NCBI GenBank assembly: GCA_900549655.1 | Contig: UROZ01000030.1 | Coordinates: forward strand, 1 to 17,861 | DNA from: an uncultured Collinsella sp. | GTDB taxonomy: Bacteria; Actinomycetota; Coriobacteriia; Coriobacteriales; Coriobacteriaceae | Reading direction: 5' to 3' | DNA length: 17,861 nucleotides | Shown: in pieces, positions 1-7,199 of the stretch | How the letters are laid out: every line of letters begins with the position of its first letter | Numbering within the stretch: the stretch's first letter is position 1 | The notes under the pieces: generated by a model | Told to the model about the DNA's origin: nothing | What the model saw: only the letters and a program-made list of their open reading frames with translations | The model's database searches: none | Program-made: the position numbers and the translations under genes

Positions 1-1898
1 GCGATGCCGCCCAGCACGAACAGCAGCGGGTTGATGCACTGCACGCCAATCACCAGATCGCCTACCGTAACGATGGTGGCCTGGAGCGCGCCCAGGATCA
101 CCAGGAGCATCCAACGGCCGAAGTAGCCCTGGCGCGCCGTAAAGCTGCCAATGCCCTCGCGATCGACCTCGAGCTTGTAGATGGCGATGAGTACGTAACC
201 GCCCACCCAAAGCGCCAGATTGGTGTAGAAGGGAGCGATGCCCGAGCCAAAGCTCTTGACCGGATAGATGGACTTGGACGTCAGCTCGACCGGAGAGGCC
301 ATGAAATCTGCCACGTCATTGACATCGACGCCCATAAGGTCGGCGAGCTCGCCCATAGACTCAGAGGTCTGCAGCGCCGCGATGTCATTGGCTGCGGTCG
401 CAAGCTTGTCCTGGACCTTGGCAAGCGAGGAATCGGTCTGGGACAGCGTGGTCTTGGCCTGGCCGAGCGTAGCGTTAAGCTGCGAAAGCGTACCGCGCGC
501 ACTTGCAATAGTAGGCGTGAGGCCAGACACGATTCCCGTCAGATCACCCGAGACGGCGGCAAATGAATCAAGCGCGCTCGAGGCCTTCGGCAGCGCGTTT
601 TGACCCTGGTCCGTCTGGGCCTGGCCAAGGTTGGTCGCACCGGTCTGGATTGCGTTATTGATAGCGTCGCTGGCGCCCGAGACAGCCGCGGCGTCATTCG
701 CCATGGCGCTCGACTGCGCAGACAGACCGTCCTTGATGCTCTGAAGCTTTTCATTCTGCTCGCGGAGCAAATCGATGGTCGATACAATGCGCGCGTCAAT
801 TTCCTTGGAACCTGTCGACGTGTCATTAACGAGAATTTCCAAGTGCCCGATAACGGCCTTATTGTGGTCGATCGTCGCTTGGAGAGACTCAAGCGAGTTG
901 TCGATGCGGGTGGTCGCAGATGTGACCGCGCCCGTCAGCTTGCCAATCGCAGCGTTCGCGGAGGCTGACGTCTTGATGAGCGCAAGGCTGCCTTCCGAGA
1001 GTGCCTTGGAGAGCGAGGCGACAGAGTTGCCCGCCGTAGCGCGCGCCTCGCCCAGCAGGTCATTGCCCTGAGCGATTGCCTGCGTTAGAGAGGGCGTCTG
1101 ACCCTGCAGGCCCGCCAACGCGGCATCAGCCGAGGCGATAGCGCCACTCGTCTTATCGATGGCGGCATTCATGTCGCCAATCGAATCGCGCACCTCACCC
1201 AAGGTACCGGATGCCTCTGATACCGAACCAGCCAACGAATTCTGAGTCTGGGTTGCCTTGTCCTTTAAATCGACCCCGGCATCCTTGGCGATGCTGGCAA
1301 CGGTCTCGCCCACTGTGGAGACAAATTCCGAGTTGATCTGCTCCTCGATGGTGCTTGCACCGGTGTCGGTAACCTTGGGCGCAATAGCACTCTTCTTCTC
1401 ATTGACGTAGTACGTAAGCTTGGGCTGATGGTAGTTGCCGTCGAGCATCGAGACCAGGTTATCCGAGAAGTTCTTAGGGATTACGATGGCCGCATAGTAC
1501 TCGCCGCTCTCGACGCCCTCCTTGGCATCGGCCGTCGAGTCGACGAACGTCCAGCCCAACTGATGATTCTCCTTGAGCTGGTCGACCACTTTGTCGCCAG
1601 CGTTGAGCTCACCCACCAAGTCGTTTTGGGTGCCTCGATCGTTGTTGGCGATAGCAATCTTGATGCCTTGGGTGTTTCCATACGGATCCCAGTTTGCCAC
1701 GATGTTATACCAGGCATACAGCGAGGGAATAACGCACACGCCTAGGGTAACCACCAGGGCGACGGGGTTCACAAGCAGTCGCTTAATGTCGCGCTTAAAT
1801 ATCGCAAAGGACACCTTTGCATTGGATAGTTTGCTGCCGAGACTCACGCTTGGACCATCCATCCTGTCGTTAAATCGAATCGTACTATCGACAACCAT
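1..1898 (-). CDS. YhgE/Pip-type membrane protein, C-terminus cut off by window edge
   Basis: The frame is open from the left edge to an ATG at 1898, about 632 codons, with the 3' end missing. An in-frame ATG at 1862 is an alternative start. Neither has a convincing ribosome site, and a stop lies a few codons upstream of 1898. The N-terminus has a basic stretch (FKRDIKRLL), one membrane segment (NPVALVVTLGVCVIPSLYAW) and then the family signature NIVANWDPYGNT. A long Ala/Ser/Thr-rich, heptad-like region of about 350 residues follows, probably extracytoplasmic coiled coil. The visible end has two membrane segments (near FYTNLALWVGGYVLIAIY and RWMLLVILGALQATIV) and the start of a third. This is the architecture of YhgE/Pip proteins, related to phage-infection protein Pip and to type VII secretion EsaA. 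The actual role here is unknown. There are no secretion genes within the window. Confidence 0.85.
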   Translation of the reverse strand, partial: MVVDSTIRFNDRMDGPSVSLGSKLSNAKVSFAIFKRDIKRLLVNPVALVVTLGVCVIPSLYAWYNIVANWDPYGNTQGIKIAIANNDRGTQNDLVGELNAGDKVVDQLKENHQLGWTFVDSTADAKEGVESGEYYAAIVIPKNFSDNLVSMLDGNYHQPKLTYYVNEKKSAIAPKVTDTGASTIEEQINSEFVSTVGETVASIAKDAGVDLKDKATQTQNSLAGSVSEASGTLGEVRDSIGDMNAAIDKTSGAIASADAALAGLQGQTPSLTQAIAQGNDLLGEARATAGNSVASLSKALSEGSLALIKTSASANAAIGKLTGAVTSATTRIDNSLESLQATIDHNKAVIGHLEILVNDTSTGSKEIDARIVSTIDLLREQNEKLQSIKDGLSAQSSAMANDAAAVSGASDAINNAIQTGATNLGQAQTDQGQNALPKASSALDSFAAVSGDLTGIVSGLTPTIASARGTLSQLNATLGQAKTTLSQTDSSLAKVQDKLATAANDIAALQTSESMGELADLMGVDVNDVADFMASPVELTSKSIYPVKSFGSGIAPFYTNLALWVGGYVLIAIYKLEVDREGIGSFTARQGYFGRWMLLVILGALQATIVTVGDLVIGVQCINPLLFVLGGI

Positions 1899-2073
1899 TG
1901 TAGTAGGCGCTTTAACGTCTCAAAGCACAATGGTGTTGAGTTTTGCGGGTAGCAATATACTACGAAGATGAGTTAACGTACAGATGTACAGTATCCTTAA
2001 TTTCAGCAGGTCACAAAACCACAACCCCGACAAATAATTGATCCCTTGGGGACAGAGGAATCATTCAAAAGGA

Positions 2074-2143
2074 AACGAGAGTGGAAAATCTCCCACTTCA
2101 AGCCCGCATTCGAGCCAAAAGTGGGAGATTATCCACTCTCGTT
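2074..2143. repeat. Long near-perfect inverted repeat after htpG; possible terminator or REP-like element
   Basis: Arms 2074-2098 and 2119-2143 are 25 nt each and pair at 24 of 25 positions (only 2086/2131 mismatch), around a 20-nt loop. Each arm also contains its own short palindrome, AGTGG-N8-CCACT (2080-2097 and 2120-2137). In the htpG direction the hairpin starts 30 nt after the stop codon and is followed by a T-rich stretch (TTTCCTTTT). It could therefore end htpG transcripts. A 25-bp stem is long for a simple intrinsic terminator, so a dispersed REP/MITE-like palindrome is the alternative. Confidence 0.8.
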
Positions 2144-2173
2144 CTAATCTAGTTACGGTGCCGTATCCCCGAA

Positions 2174-4198
2174 CTACATCAAGTTGCAGACAGCTGCTGC
2201 GAAGGCAACGGGGTCCTCGGGGAGGATGCCCTCGACCAGCAGGGCCTGGTCATAGAGCAGACCGGAGTACTGCTTGATCTTGTCGGCGTCGCCTGCCTTC
2301 TGGGCAGCGACAAGCTTGTCGAAAACCGGGTGCTTGGCGTTGAGCTCGAGCACGCGCTGGCTCTTGGGCATGCCGTCGGGCGCGCTCTCGGGTCCCTTCT
2401 GGAGCACCTTCTCCATCTCGAGCGAAAGCGGGCCCTCGGTGGTGATGCAAGCGGGGGCATCGGTCAGGCGCGCGGAGACGGCAACTTTCTCGACCTTGTC
2501 ACCGAGCGCCTCCTTCATAGCGCTAAAGAGGTCCTCGTTCTCCTTGGTGGCGTCCTCGGCCTCCTTCTTCTCGTCCTCGGTCGCCAGGTCAAGATCACCG
2601 GTCGCAACGTTCTTGAGCTCCAGATGACGATCCTCGACCTCGGGCTCGGCACCGTCGGCCACAGCCTTCTCGGCAGCCTCGCGGGCAGCATCGTCCTCGT
2701 AGATCTTGGGCATATCGGCGGCAACGTATTCACGCATAGCCTGGAACGTGAACTCATCCACATCCTGCGTCAGCAGCAGCACGTCATAGCCGCGGTCGAG
2801 CACGCCCTTCACCACGGGCATCTTAGCCAAGCGCTCACGCGAGTCGCCGGCGGCGTAGTAGATGGCCTTCTGATCCTCGGGCATGCCCTTGGCATACTCG
2901 GCCAGGGTAATCATCTTCTGTTCCTTGGCAGACCAGAACAGCAACAGGTCGGCGAGCTCATCGGCCTTCATGCCATAGCTCGAGTAAATGCCGTACTTAA
3001 GACCGCGACCAAAGTTCTCAAAGAACTTCTCGTAGGCCTCGCGGTCGTTGTCACGCATATCCTCAAGGTCGGCGGTAATCTTCTTTTCCACGCGCTTGGC
3101 GATGGCCTTGAGCTGACGGTTCTGCTGCAGCGTCTCGCGCGAGATGTTGAGCGACACGTCGGCGGAATCCACGACGCCGCGGACAAAGTTGTAGTAGTCG
3201 GGCAGCAGGTCGTCGCACTTCTCCATAATCAGCACGTTGGAGCTGTAGAGCGCCAGACCCTTCTCGTAGTCCTTGCTGTACAGATCGAACGGGGCGCGAC
3301 CCGGCACAAACAGCAGGGCGTCGTACTCGAGCGTGCCCTCGGCGTGGAAGCTGATGGTGCGCGCAGGATTATCAAAGTCGTGGAACGTAGACTTGTAGAA
3401 CTCGTCGTAGTCCTTCTGCTCAACATCGGAGCTGCGCTTTTTCCAAATCGGCGTCATGGAGTTGATGGTCTCGAGCTCCTGGTAGTCCTCATACTCGGGC
3501 TTGTAATCGTCGCCGGCGTCCTCGGGCTTGGGTTTCTGGCGGCTCTTGGACACCATCATCTGAATCGGGTAGCGCACATAGTTGCTGTACTGCTGAATCA
3601 GGCTCTTGAGGCCCCACTCGGTCAGGAAGCGATCGTAGGTCTCGGCCTCGCCGTCGGCATCGAGCTTCTCGTTCTCGCGCAGCGTCAGGATGACATCGGT
3701 ACCGTGCTCGGCGCGCTCGCCATCTTCGATGGTGTAACCCTCAAGACCATCAGACTCCCACACGTGAGCGGTGTCCTCGCCATAGGCGCGGCTCACGACC
3801 TTCACGTGGCTGGCGACCATAAAAGCCGAGTAGAAGCCCACGCCAAACTGGCCGATGATGTCGACATCCGAACCCTGCTGCTCGGCGTTCTCGGTCTTAA
3901 ACTCCTCGGAGCCGGAATGGGCGATGGTGCCCAGATTGCGCTCGAGCTCCTCGGCGGTCATGCCAATGCCGTTATCCGAGATAGTAATGGTGCGGGCATC
4001 TTTATCAAAGGAGACGCGAATAGCCAGGTCGCCCTGGTCGAGCTTGACGCTCGGGTCCTGCAGGCTCTTAAAGTTGAGCTTGTCGACGGCGTCGCTCGCG
4101 TTAGAGATAAGCTCGCGCAGGAAGATTTCCTTATTGGTGTAGATGGAGTTGATCATGAGGTCGAGCAGTTTTTTGCTCTCGGTCTTAAATTGACGCAT
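2174..4198 (-). CDS. htpG: Molecular chaperone HtpG (bacterial Hsp90)
   Basis: Homodimeric ATP-dependent cytoplasmic chaperone, 674 residues. The N-terminal GHKL ATPase domain shows the catalytic Glu and ATP-lid motifs: LRELISNASDAVDKL (E29, N33), SDNGIGM (D75, G77, G79) and GQFGVGFYSAFMV (117-129). The middle domain contains NISRETLQQNR and the Hsp90 GRAPFDLY-type segment. The C-terminal dimerization domain ends near LVEGILPEDPVAFAAAV. Bacterial HtpG is usually about 620-630 residues; extra length here comes from charged insertions after residue 200 and near residue 560. The ATG at 4198 follows AAAGGA with about 7 nt spacing. The 202-nt upstream gap holds a TATAAA at 4285-4290 as a possible -10, but no clear -35, CIRCE or HspR (HAIR) operator was seen. 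Heat-shock control is therefore not shown by the sequence. Confidence 0.98.
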   Translation of the reverse strand: MRQFKTESKKLLDLMINSIYTNKEIFLRELISNASDAVDKLNFKSLQDPSVKLDQGDLAIRVSFDKDARTITISDNGIGMTAEELERNLGTIAHSGSEEFKTENAEQQGSDVDIIGQFGVGFYSAFMVASHVKVVSRAYGEDTAHVWESDGLEGYTIEDGERAEHGTDVILTLRENEKLDADGEAETYDRFLTEWGLKSLIQQYSNYVRYPIQMMVSKSRQKPKPEDAGDDYKPEYEDYQELETINSMTPIWKKRSSDVEQKDYDEFYKSTFHDFDNPARTISFHAEGTLEYDALLFVPGRAPFDLYSKDYEKGLALYSSNVLIMEKCDDLLPDYYNFVRGVVDSADVSLNISRETLQQNRQLKAIAKRVEKKITADLEDMRDNDREAYEKFFENFGRGLKYGIYSSYGMKADELADLLLFWSAKEQKMITLAEYAKGMPEDQKAIYYAAGDSRERLAKMPVVKGVLDRGYDVLLLTQDVDEFTFQAMREYVAADMPKIYEDDAAREAAEKAVADGAEPEVEDRHLELKNVATGDLDLATEDEKKEAEDATKENEDLFSAMKEALGDKVEKVAVSARLTDAPACITTEGPLSLEMEKVLQKGPESAPDGMPKSQRVLELNAKHPVFDKLVAAQKAGDADKIKQYSGLLYDQALLVEGILPEDPVAFAAAVCNLM

Positions 4199-4400
4199 GT
4201 GCAGTCCTTTCGCGCTACCCCCGTCCGCAAAAACGGCCCGGTCGCCCGAGCCGAATCGCAGACCTGCTATGTTCAGACTTAGATTTTATAACCCATTAGC
4301 GCGCATATATACATACGGAATCGAAAAACTGTATGTCTAAGCGCTCCGATGCACCAATTGCCAAGGAGTGTCCCAAACTGCCGGCAGGAAAGGAACGTCT

Positions 4401-4901
4401 CTATCTGCCATCTACGCGCTTGGCCATCCAAGCATGGGGCTGGCCCTCGTCTTCGTAGTCCACCGGGGCAATCTGCGTGTAGCCCGCCTTGGCATAGAGC
4501 GGCAGCACGTATTCCTGCGCATGCAGTTTAATAAGCTTAGCGCCGGCATCGCGCACACACGCATCACTGGCCTCAACGATCGCACTCGCCAGACCGCGAC
4601 GGCGCATGCTCGGCAACACGGCCACGCGCCCCATAATGTAGGTCTCCCCCGCCGCGACGCCTTCGTCCAAGTCGCACGCCGGCGACACCGGAGCCTCTGC
4701 GTCAGCCGCGCGCTCAAGCTCTTCGGGAAACACGCGCGAGCAACCGGCAAGCCCGCCGTCTACATAGAGCGTCACATGAATGCAGTTCGGATCCTCGTCG
4801 ATAGCGTCGAACTCATTCTCGTAGCCCTGCTCGTCCATAAAAACGACGCGGCGCACCAACGCCGCGTCATCAAAGCATCCCGTCTTAATTTGGATATCCA
4901 T
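4401..4901 (-). CDS. GNAT-family N-acetyltransferase
   Basis: Predicted acetyl-CoA-dependent N-acyltransferase of 166 residues, a usual length for a single GNAT domain. The acetyl-CoA binding motif A is clear: GRVAVLPSMRRRGLASAIVE (91-110), with the Q/RxxGxG/A pyrophosphate loop at RRRGLA. The strand/helix near LHAQEYVLPLYAKAGY (127-141) is the usual C-terminal GNAT motif B. The order of motifs and the LxAQ...LYxKxGY pattern resemble ElaA-like members, but the substrate cannot be read from sequence. The ATG at 4901 is preceded by GAAAGG at a normal distance. The gene starts 38 nt after the stop of the PHP phosphatase gene, so it may be the last gene of the tyrosine-kinase operon. A link to polysaccharide acetylation would be guesswork. 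Confidence 0.9.
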   Translation of the reverse strand: MDIQIKTGCFDDAALVRRVVFMDEQGYENEFDAIDEDPNCIHVTLYVDGGLAGCSRVFPEELERAADAEAPVSPACDLDEGVAAGETYIMGRVAVLPSMRRRGLASAIVEASDACVRDAGAKLIKLHAQEYVLPLYAKAGYTQIAPVDYEDEGQPHAWMAKRVDGR

Positions 4902-4939
4902 GCTGCCCTTTCATTCAATGCGAACGTTAGGGACAGATT

Positions 4940-5590
4940 TTAGCGAAAATGAGCTCCGCGCACGCTAAACTTCGCGCGAGCCTTCGCCAGGCAGTCGTAA
5001 TGACCCACGTTATGGGCATCGCTCGCGATGAAGCTGTACAGGTTCTGATCGAACAGGCGCTGTGCCGGCTTTTTCTCGCGACCAAAGCGACCGCCGGCAA
5101 TAAAGTCCGCCGAAGCCTGCAGCTTGCAGCCCATATCGACCAGGCGCTCCGCCACGCTTACATCCTTTTGAACCGCACGATAGCGCTCAGGATGAGCGAT
5201 GATCACCTGGTAGCCACGGCACTGCAAATCGTAAATCGTGTTCTCGTACTCTCTAAACGCATACGCATCGGCATGCGTCGAAAGCTCGAGCAGGAACTCA
5301 TTGGTTCCATCGAAATGCAAGTGCTCCGCGGCATCGATACCAAGCTCAACGAGCTTTCGATGGTTGACCTCGAAGCCCATCTGGAGCGGAAAACCGTCAG
5401 CGTTATCACGCAGCAGCTCAAAGGCATCCCACATCTTGTCGTAATCAAAATAGGGATCACGGCAGTGAGGAGTGCAAACGATTCTGGTTACACCGGCCCG
5501 CTTGGCAGCCTCGAGCATCGCCAAGCTCTCATCGAGATCGGCGGCGCCGTCGTCTACACCCGGCAAGATATGGCAATGAATGTCACGCAT
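4940..5590 (-). CDS. cpsB: CpsB/YwqE-type PHP-domain protein-tyrosine phosphatase
   Basis: Predicted metal-dependent phosphotyrosine phosphatase that would reverse the kinase encoded just upstream. The PHP metal-binding residues are visible: DIHCH (3-7), PGVDDG (10-15), TPHCRDPYF (40-48), E74 in GFEVN, HPERY (133-137) and SDAHN (190-194). The protein has 216 residues, against about 240-255 for typical CpsB/CapC/YwqE, and ends soon after the last metal motif. It therefore lacks part of the usual C-terminal tail. The ATG at 5590 follows AAGG with 7 nt spacing. The gap to the kinase stop codon is 17 nt, consistent with one operon. In this family the enzyme controls capsule or exopolysaccharide output by dephosphorylating the tyrosine cluster of CpsD. 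The substrate here is inferred from that pairing. Confidence 0.92.
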   Translation of the reverse strand: MRDIHCHILPGVDDGAADLDESLAMLEAAKRAGVTRIVCTPHCRDPYFDYDKMWDAFELLRDNADGFPLQMGFEVNHRKLVELGIDAAEHLHFDGTNEFLLELSTHADAYAFREYENTIYDLQCRGYQVIIAHPERYRAVQKDVSVAERLVDMGCKLQASADFIAGGRFGREKKPAQRLFDQNLYSFIASDAHNVGHYDCLAKARAKFSVRGAHFR

Positions 5591-5607
5591 AGGTCAGCCT
5601 TAATCAA

Positions 5608-6345
5608 CTAAACGTTTGCTCGGTTGGTGAAGATGCCCTTTTTGGAAGTCCCCTGATCGTCGGAGCCCTTCTTCACCTTCTTACCGTCCTTGGTGTAGTA
5701 GGAGTAGTAGTACTCGCTGGTCTCGGTCTCGCAGTAGTTCATAACGGTACCGATGAGCTTGACCTTCTCGGACTTCTTAAGCTGACCGATGGCGTTGAGC
5801 GCCTCCTCGCGCTTGGTGAAATCCTCACGCACGACAAAAAGCGTGCCGTCGGTCAGGCTGGCAATCTCGGCAGCATCGATGAAGGTGCCAACCGGGGGAG
5901 CATCAAAGATGACGTACTGGAACTTGGCGGACAGTGCCTTTACCAGCTTGGCAAAGCGGTGAGAGACGATGATGTCGGCAGGATTGGGAATGTGCGGCTC
6001 GGCATCGAGGAAGTAAAAGTTCTTCTGACCCGTCTCGACAATTGCCTGGTCAATGGAGATCTGCTCGGAAAGGACCGCATAGAGTCCGCCTCGCGAACGA
6101 ACGCCGAGCATATCGGAAAGGGACCTGCGACGCATATCGGCCTCGACCAGGAGCACGGACTTGCCGCTCGTGGCGATTGCCTGAGCAAGGTTAATGGAAA
6201 CCGTAGACTTGCCCTCGTTGGGAATCGAGGAGGTAACGGTGATGGTGCGAATGGGGTCGTCCACGCTCGCAAAGCGGATGTTGGCCAGAAGGGTCTTGGC
6301 GGCATTCTGTACAACGAGCTTGTCGGTGTTCTTTGCCTTAGCCAT
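5608..6345 (-). CDS. cpsD: CpsD/CapB-type bacterial tyrosine kinase (BY-kinase)
   Basis: Cytoplasmic autophosphorylating tyrosine kinase of 245 residues, which works with a separate membrane activator in Gram-positive bacteria. The P-loop is SSIPNEGKST (39-48), the Walker A' motif LLVEADMRRR (65-74) and Walker B VIFDAPP (145-151). The C-terminal tail carries the expected tyrosine cluster EYYYSYY (211-217), the autophosphorylation sites. The Lys/Asp-rich end after it is unusual in composition but not in position. The gene begins 2 nt after the stop of the upstream Wzz-like gene, and its ribosome site (AAAGGTGG) lies inside the last codons of that gene, so translation is probably coupled. Partner genes on both sides (activator and phosphatase) support the assignment. 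Target glycan enzymes are not in the window. Confidence 0.95.
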   Translation of the reverse strand: MAKAKNTDKLVVQNAAKTLLANIRFASVDDPIRTITVTSSIPNEGKSTVSINLAQAIATSGKSVLLVEADMRRRSLSDMLGVRSRGGLYAVLSEQISIDQAIVETGQKNFYFLDAEPHIPNPADIIVSHRFAKLVKALSAKFQYVIFDAPPVGTFIDAAEIASLTDGTLFVVREDFTKREEALNAIGQLKKSEKVKLIGTVMNYCETETSEYYYSYYTKDGKKVKKGSDDQGTSKKGIFTNRANV

Positions 6346-6347
6346 GC

Positions 6348-7004
6348 CTATTTACCACCTTTCATAGCCGGAATTCGGCCAACAACGGGAATACCCAGGA
6401 GCTCTTCTGCCTCTTCGGCACCGCGGATGCGGGTATTGAGCATGTCTGCCAAAACGACATAGGCAACTGCGATAAAGATGCCCGCGAGGAACGCGACAGC
6501 AACGTACAGCATACGCTTGGGGCCGCTGGGGGCTTCGGGGGTCTTAGCCTCGTCGATAACGTTGATGCTCTGGGCAGCGCCGACGTTCTGAGCGACCGTA
6601 CTCACCGAGCTGGCAATGGCCTTTGCGACCTCAGCCGTCTCCTTGGCATCGGTGCCGGTAACCGAAAGCGTAATGACACGCGTGGTGGTCTCGGAGGAAA
6701 CAGACACTTTGTAGTCATCCAGGTCAGCAAGGCCCAGCTCATTGGCAGCACCGCTCTTAACGCTATCGCTATCCAGCAGCGTGGCGATATCGTTGGAAAG
6801 CATCTGGCTCGCCGAGAGATCGTTGTAGCTCATCTGACCGCTATCGTCGGTTTTGGCGAGAATGTACATGCTCGTCGTCGCGGTATAGGTGTTGTCCATC
6901 GCAACGAAGGACACGATGCCCATGGCGATCGCGCAGACCACCGGAAGGGTGATGACCAGCTGAAGGTGCTTCTTCAGCAGCTGGAACAGTTCGAGAAGGG
7001 TCAT
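6348..7004 (-). CDS. Wzz/YveK-like chain-length determinant, tyrosine-kinase activator
   Basis: Membrane protein of 218 residues with the Wzz topology: a short cytoplasmic start (MTLLELFQLLKKHLQ), a first membrane segment at about 16-36, an extracytoplasmic domain of about 130 residues, and a second membrane segment at about 165-187. The second segment is preceded by the family's proline-rich stretch (KTPEAPSGPKR). The cytoplasmic tail (NTRIRGAEEAEELLGIPVVGRIP) matches the region that in CapA/YveK/CpsC activates the kinase. It is the first gene of the wzz-cpsD-cpsB unit, starting at ATG 7004 after GAAAGG. A candidate promoter lies at 7085-7113. The expected role is modulation of polymer length and activation of the kinase made next. 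The polymer is unknown. Confidence 0.92.
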   Translation of the reverse strand: MTLLELFQLLKKHLQLVITLPVVCAIAMGIVSFVAMDNTYTATTSMYILAKTDDSGQMSYNDLSASQMLSNDIATLLDSDSVKSGAANELGLADLDDYKVSVSSETTTRVITLSVTGTDAKETAEVAKAIASSVSTVAQNVGAAQSINVIDEAKTPEAPSGPKRMLYVAVAFLAGIFIAVAYVVLADMLNTRIRGAEEAEELLGIPVVGRIPAMKGGK

Positions 7005-7084
7005 GCAGCTTGCCTTTCATTTCCCCAGTTCGGATTGACAAAACTGTCCGTATGTTATCGCATCTTTTTACCGAGACCAAACTC

Positions 7085-7113
7085 TATACATAAGAAACAG
7101 GCTCTCCTGTAAA
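7085..7113 (-). promoter_or_regulatory. Candidate sigma-70 promoter for the tyrosine-kinase operon
   Basis: Read on the minus strand: TTTACA (7113-7108), a 17-nt spacer and TGTATA (7090-7085). The transcript would start near 7078, leaving a leader of about 75 nt before the Wzz-like gene at 7004. The hexamers match 5 of 6 and 4 of 6 consensus bases at the ideal spacing. No mapped start is available. Confidence 0.55.
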
Positions 7114-7145
7114 AATGTCGGAAGCAATCGTAAAATTGCACAACA

Positions 7146-7174
7146 ACGCCGCACCCGAAAGTCAAATGCGGCGT
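7146..7174 (-). terminator. Hairpin downstream of the PhoR-type kinase, probable terminator
   Basis: ACGCCGCA (7146-7153) pairs perfectly with TGCGGCGT (7167-7174) around a 13-nt loop. It begins 26 nt after the kinase stop codon. In the direction of transcription it is followed by TTGTTGTGCAATTTT, which is T-rich but not a clean U-tract. It separates the phosphate-signalling unit from the promoter of the tyrosine-kinase operon. Confidence 0.5.
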
Positions 7175-7199
7175 CTGCATCAATATCTATGTTGTATCG

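Noticed and set aside
2330..4282. Long plus-strand open frame (650 codons) opposite htpG
   Set aside because: It is the complementary-frame shadow of a highly conserved gene in GC-rich DNA. The translation is low-complexity Leu/Val/Gly/His with no recognisable motif and no ribosome site.
4199..4400. CIRCE or HspR (HAIR) heat-shock operator upstream of htpG
   Set aside because: Neither the TTAGCACTC/GAGTGCTAA nor the CTTGAGT/ACTCAAG pair is present. The small ACATAC/GTATGT inverted pair (4311-4316, 4331-4336) is too short to support a claim.
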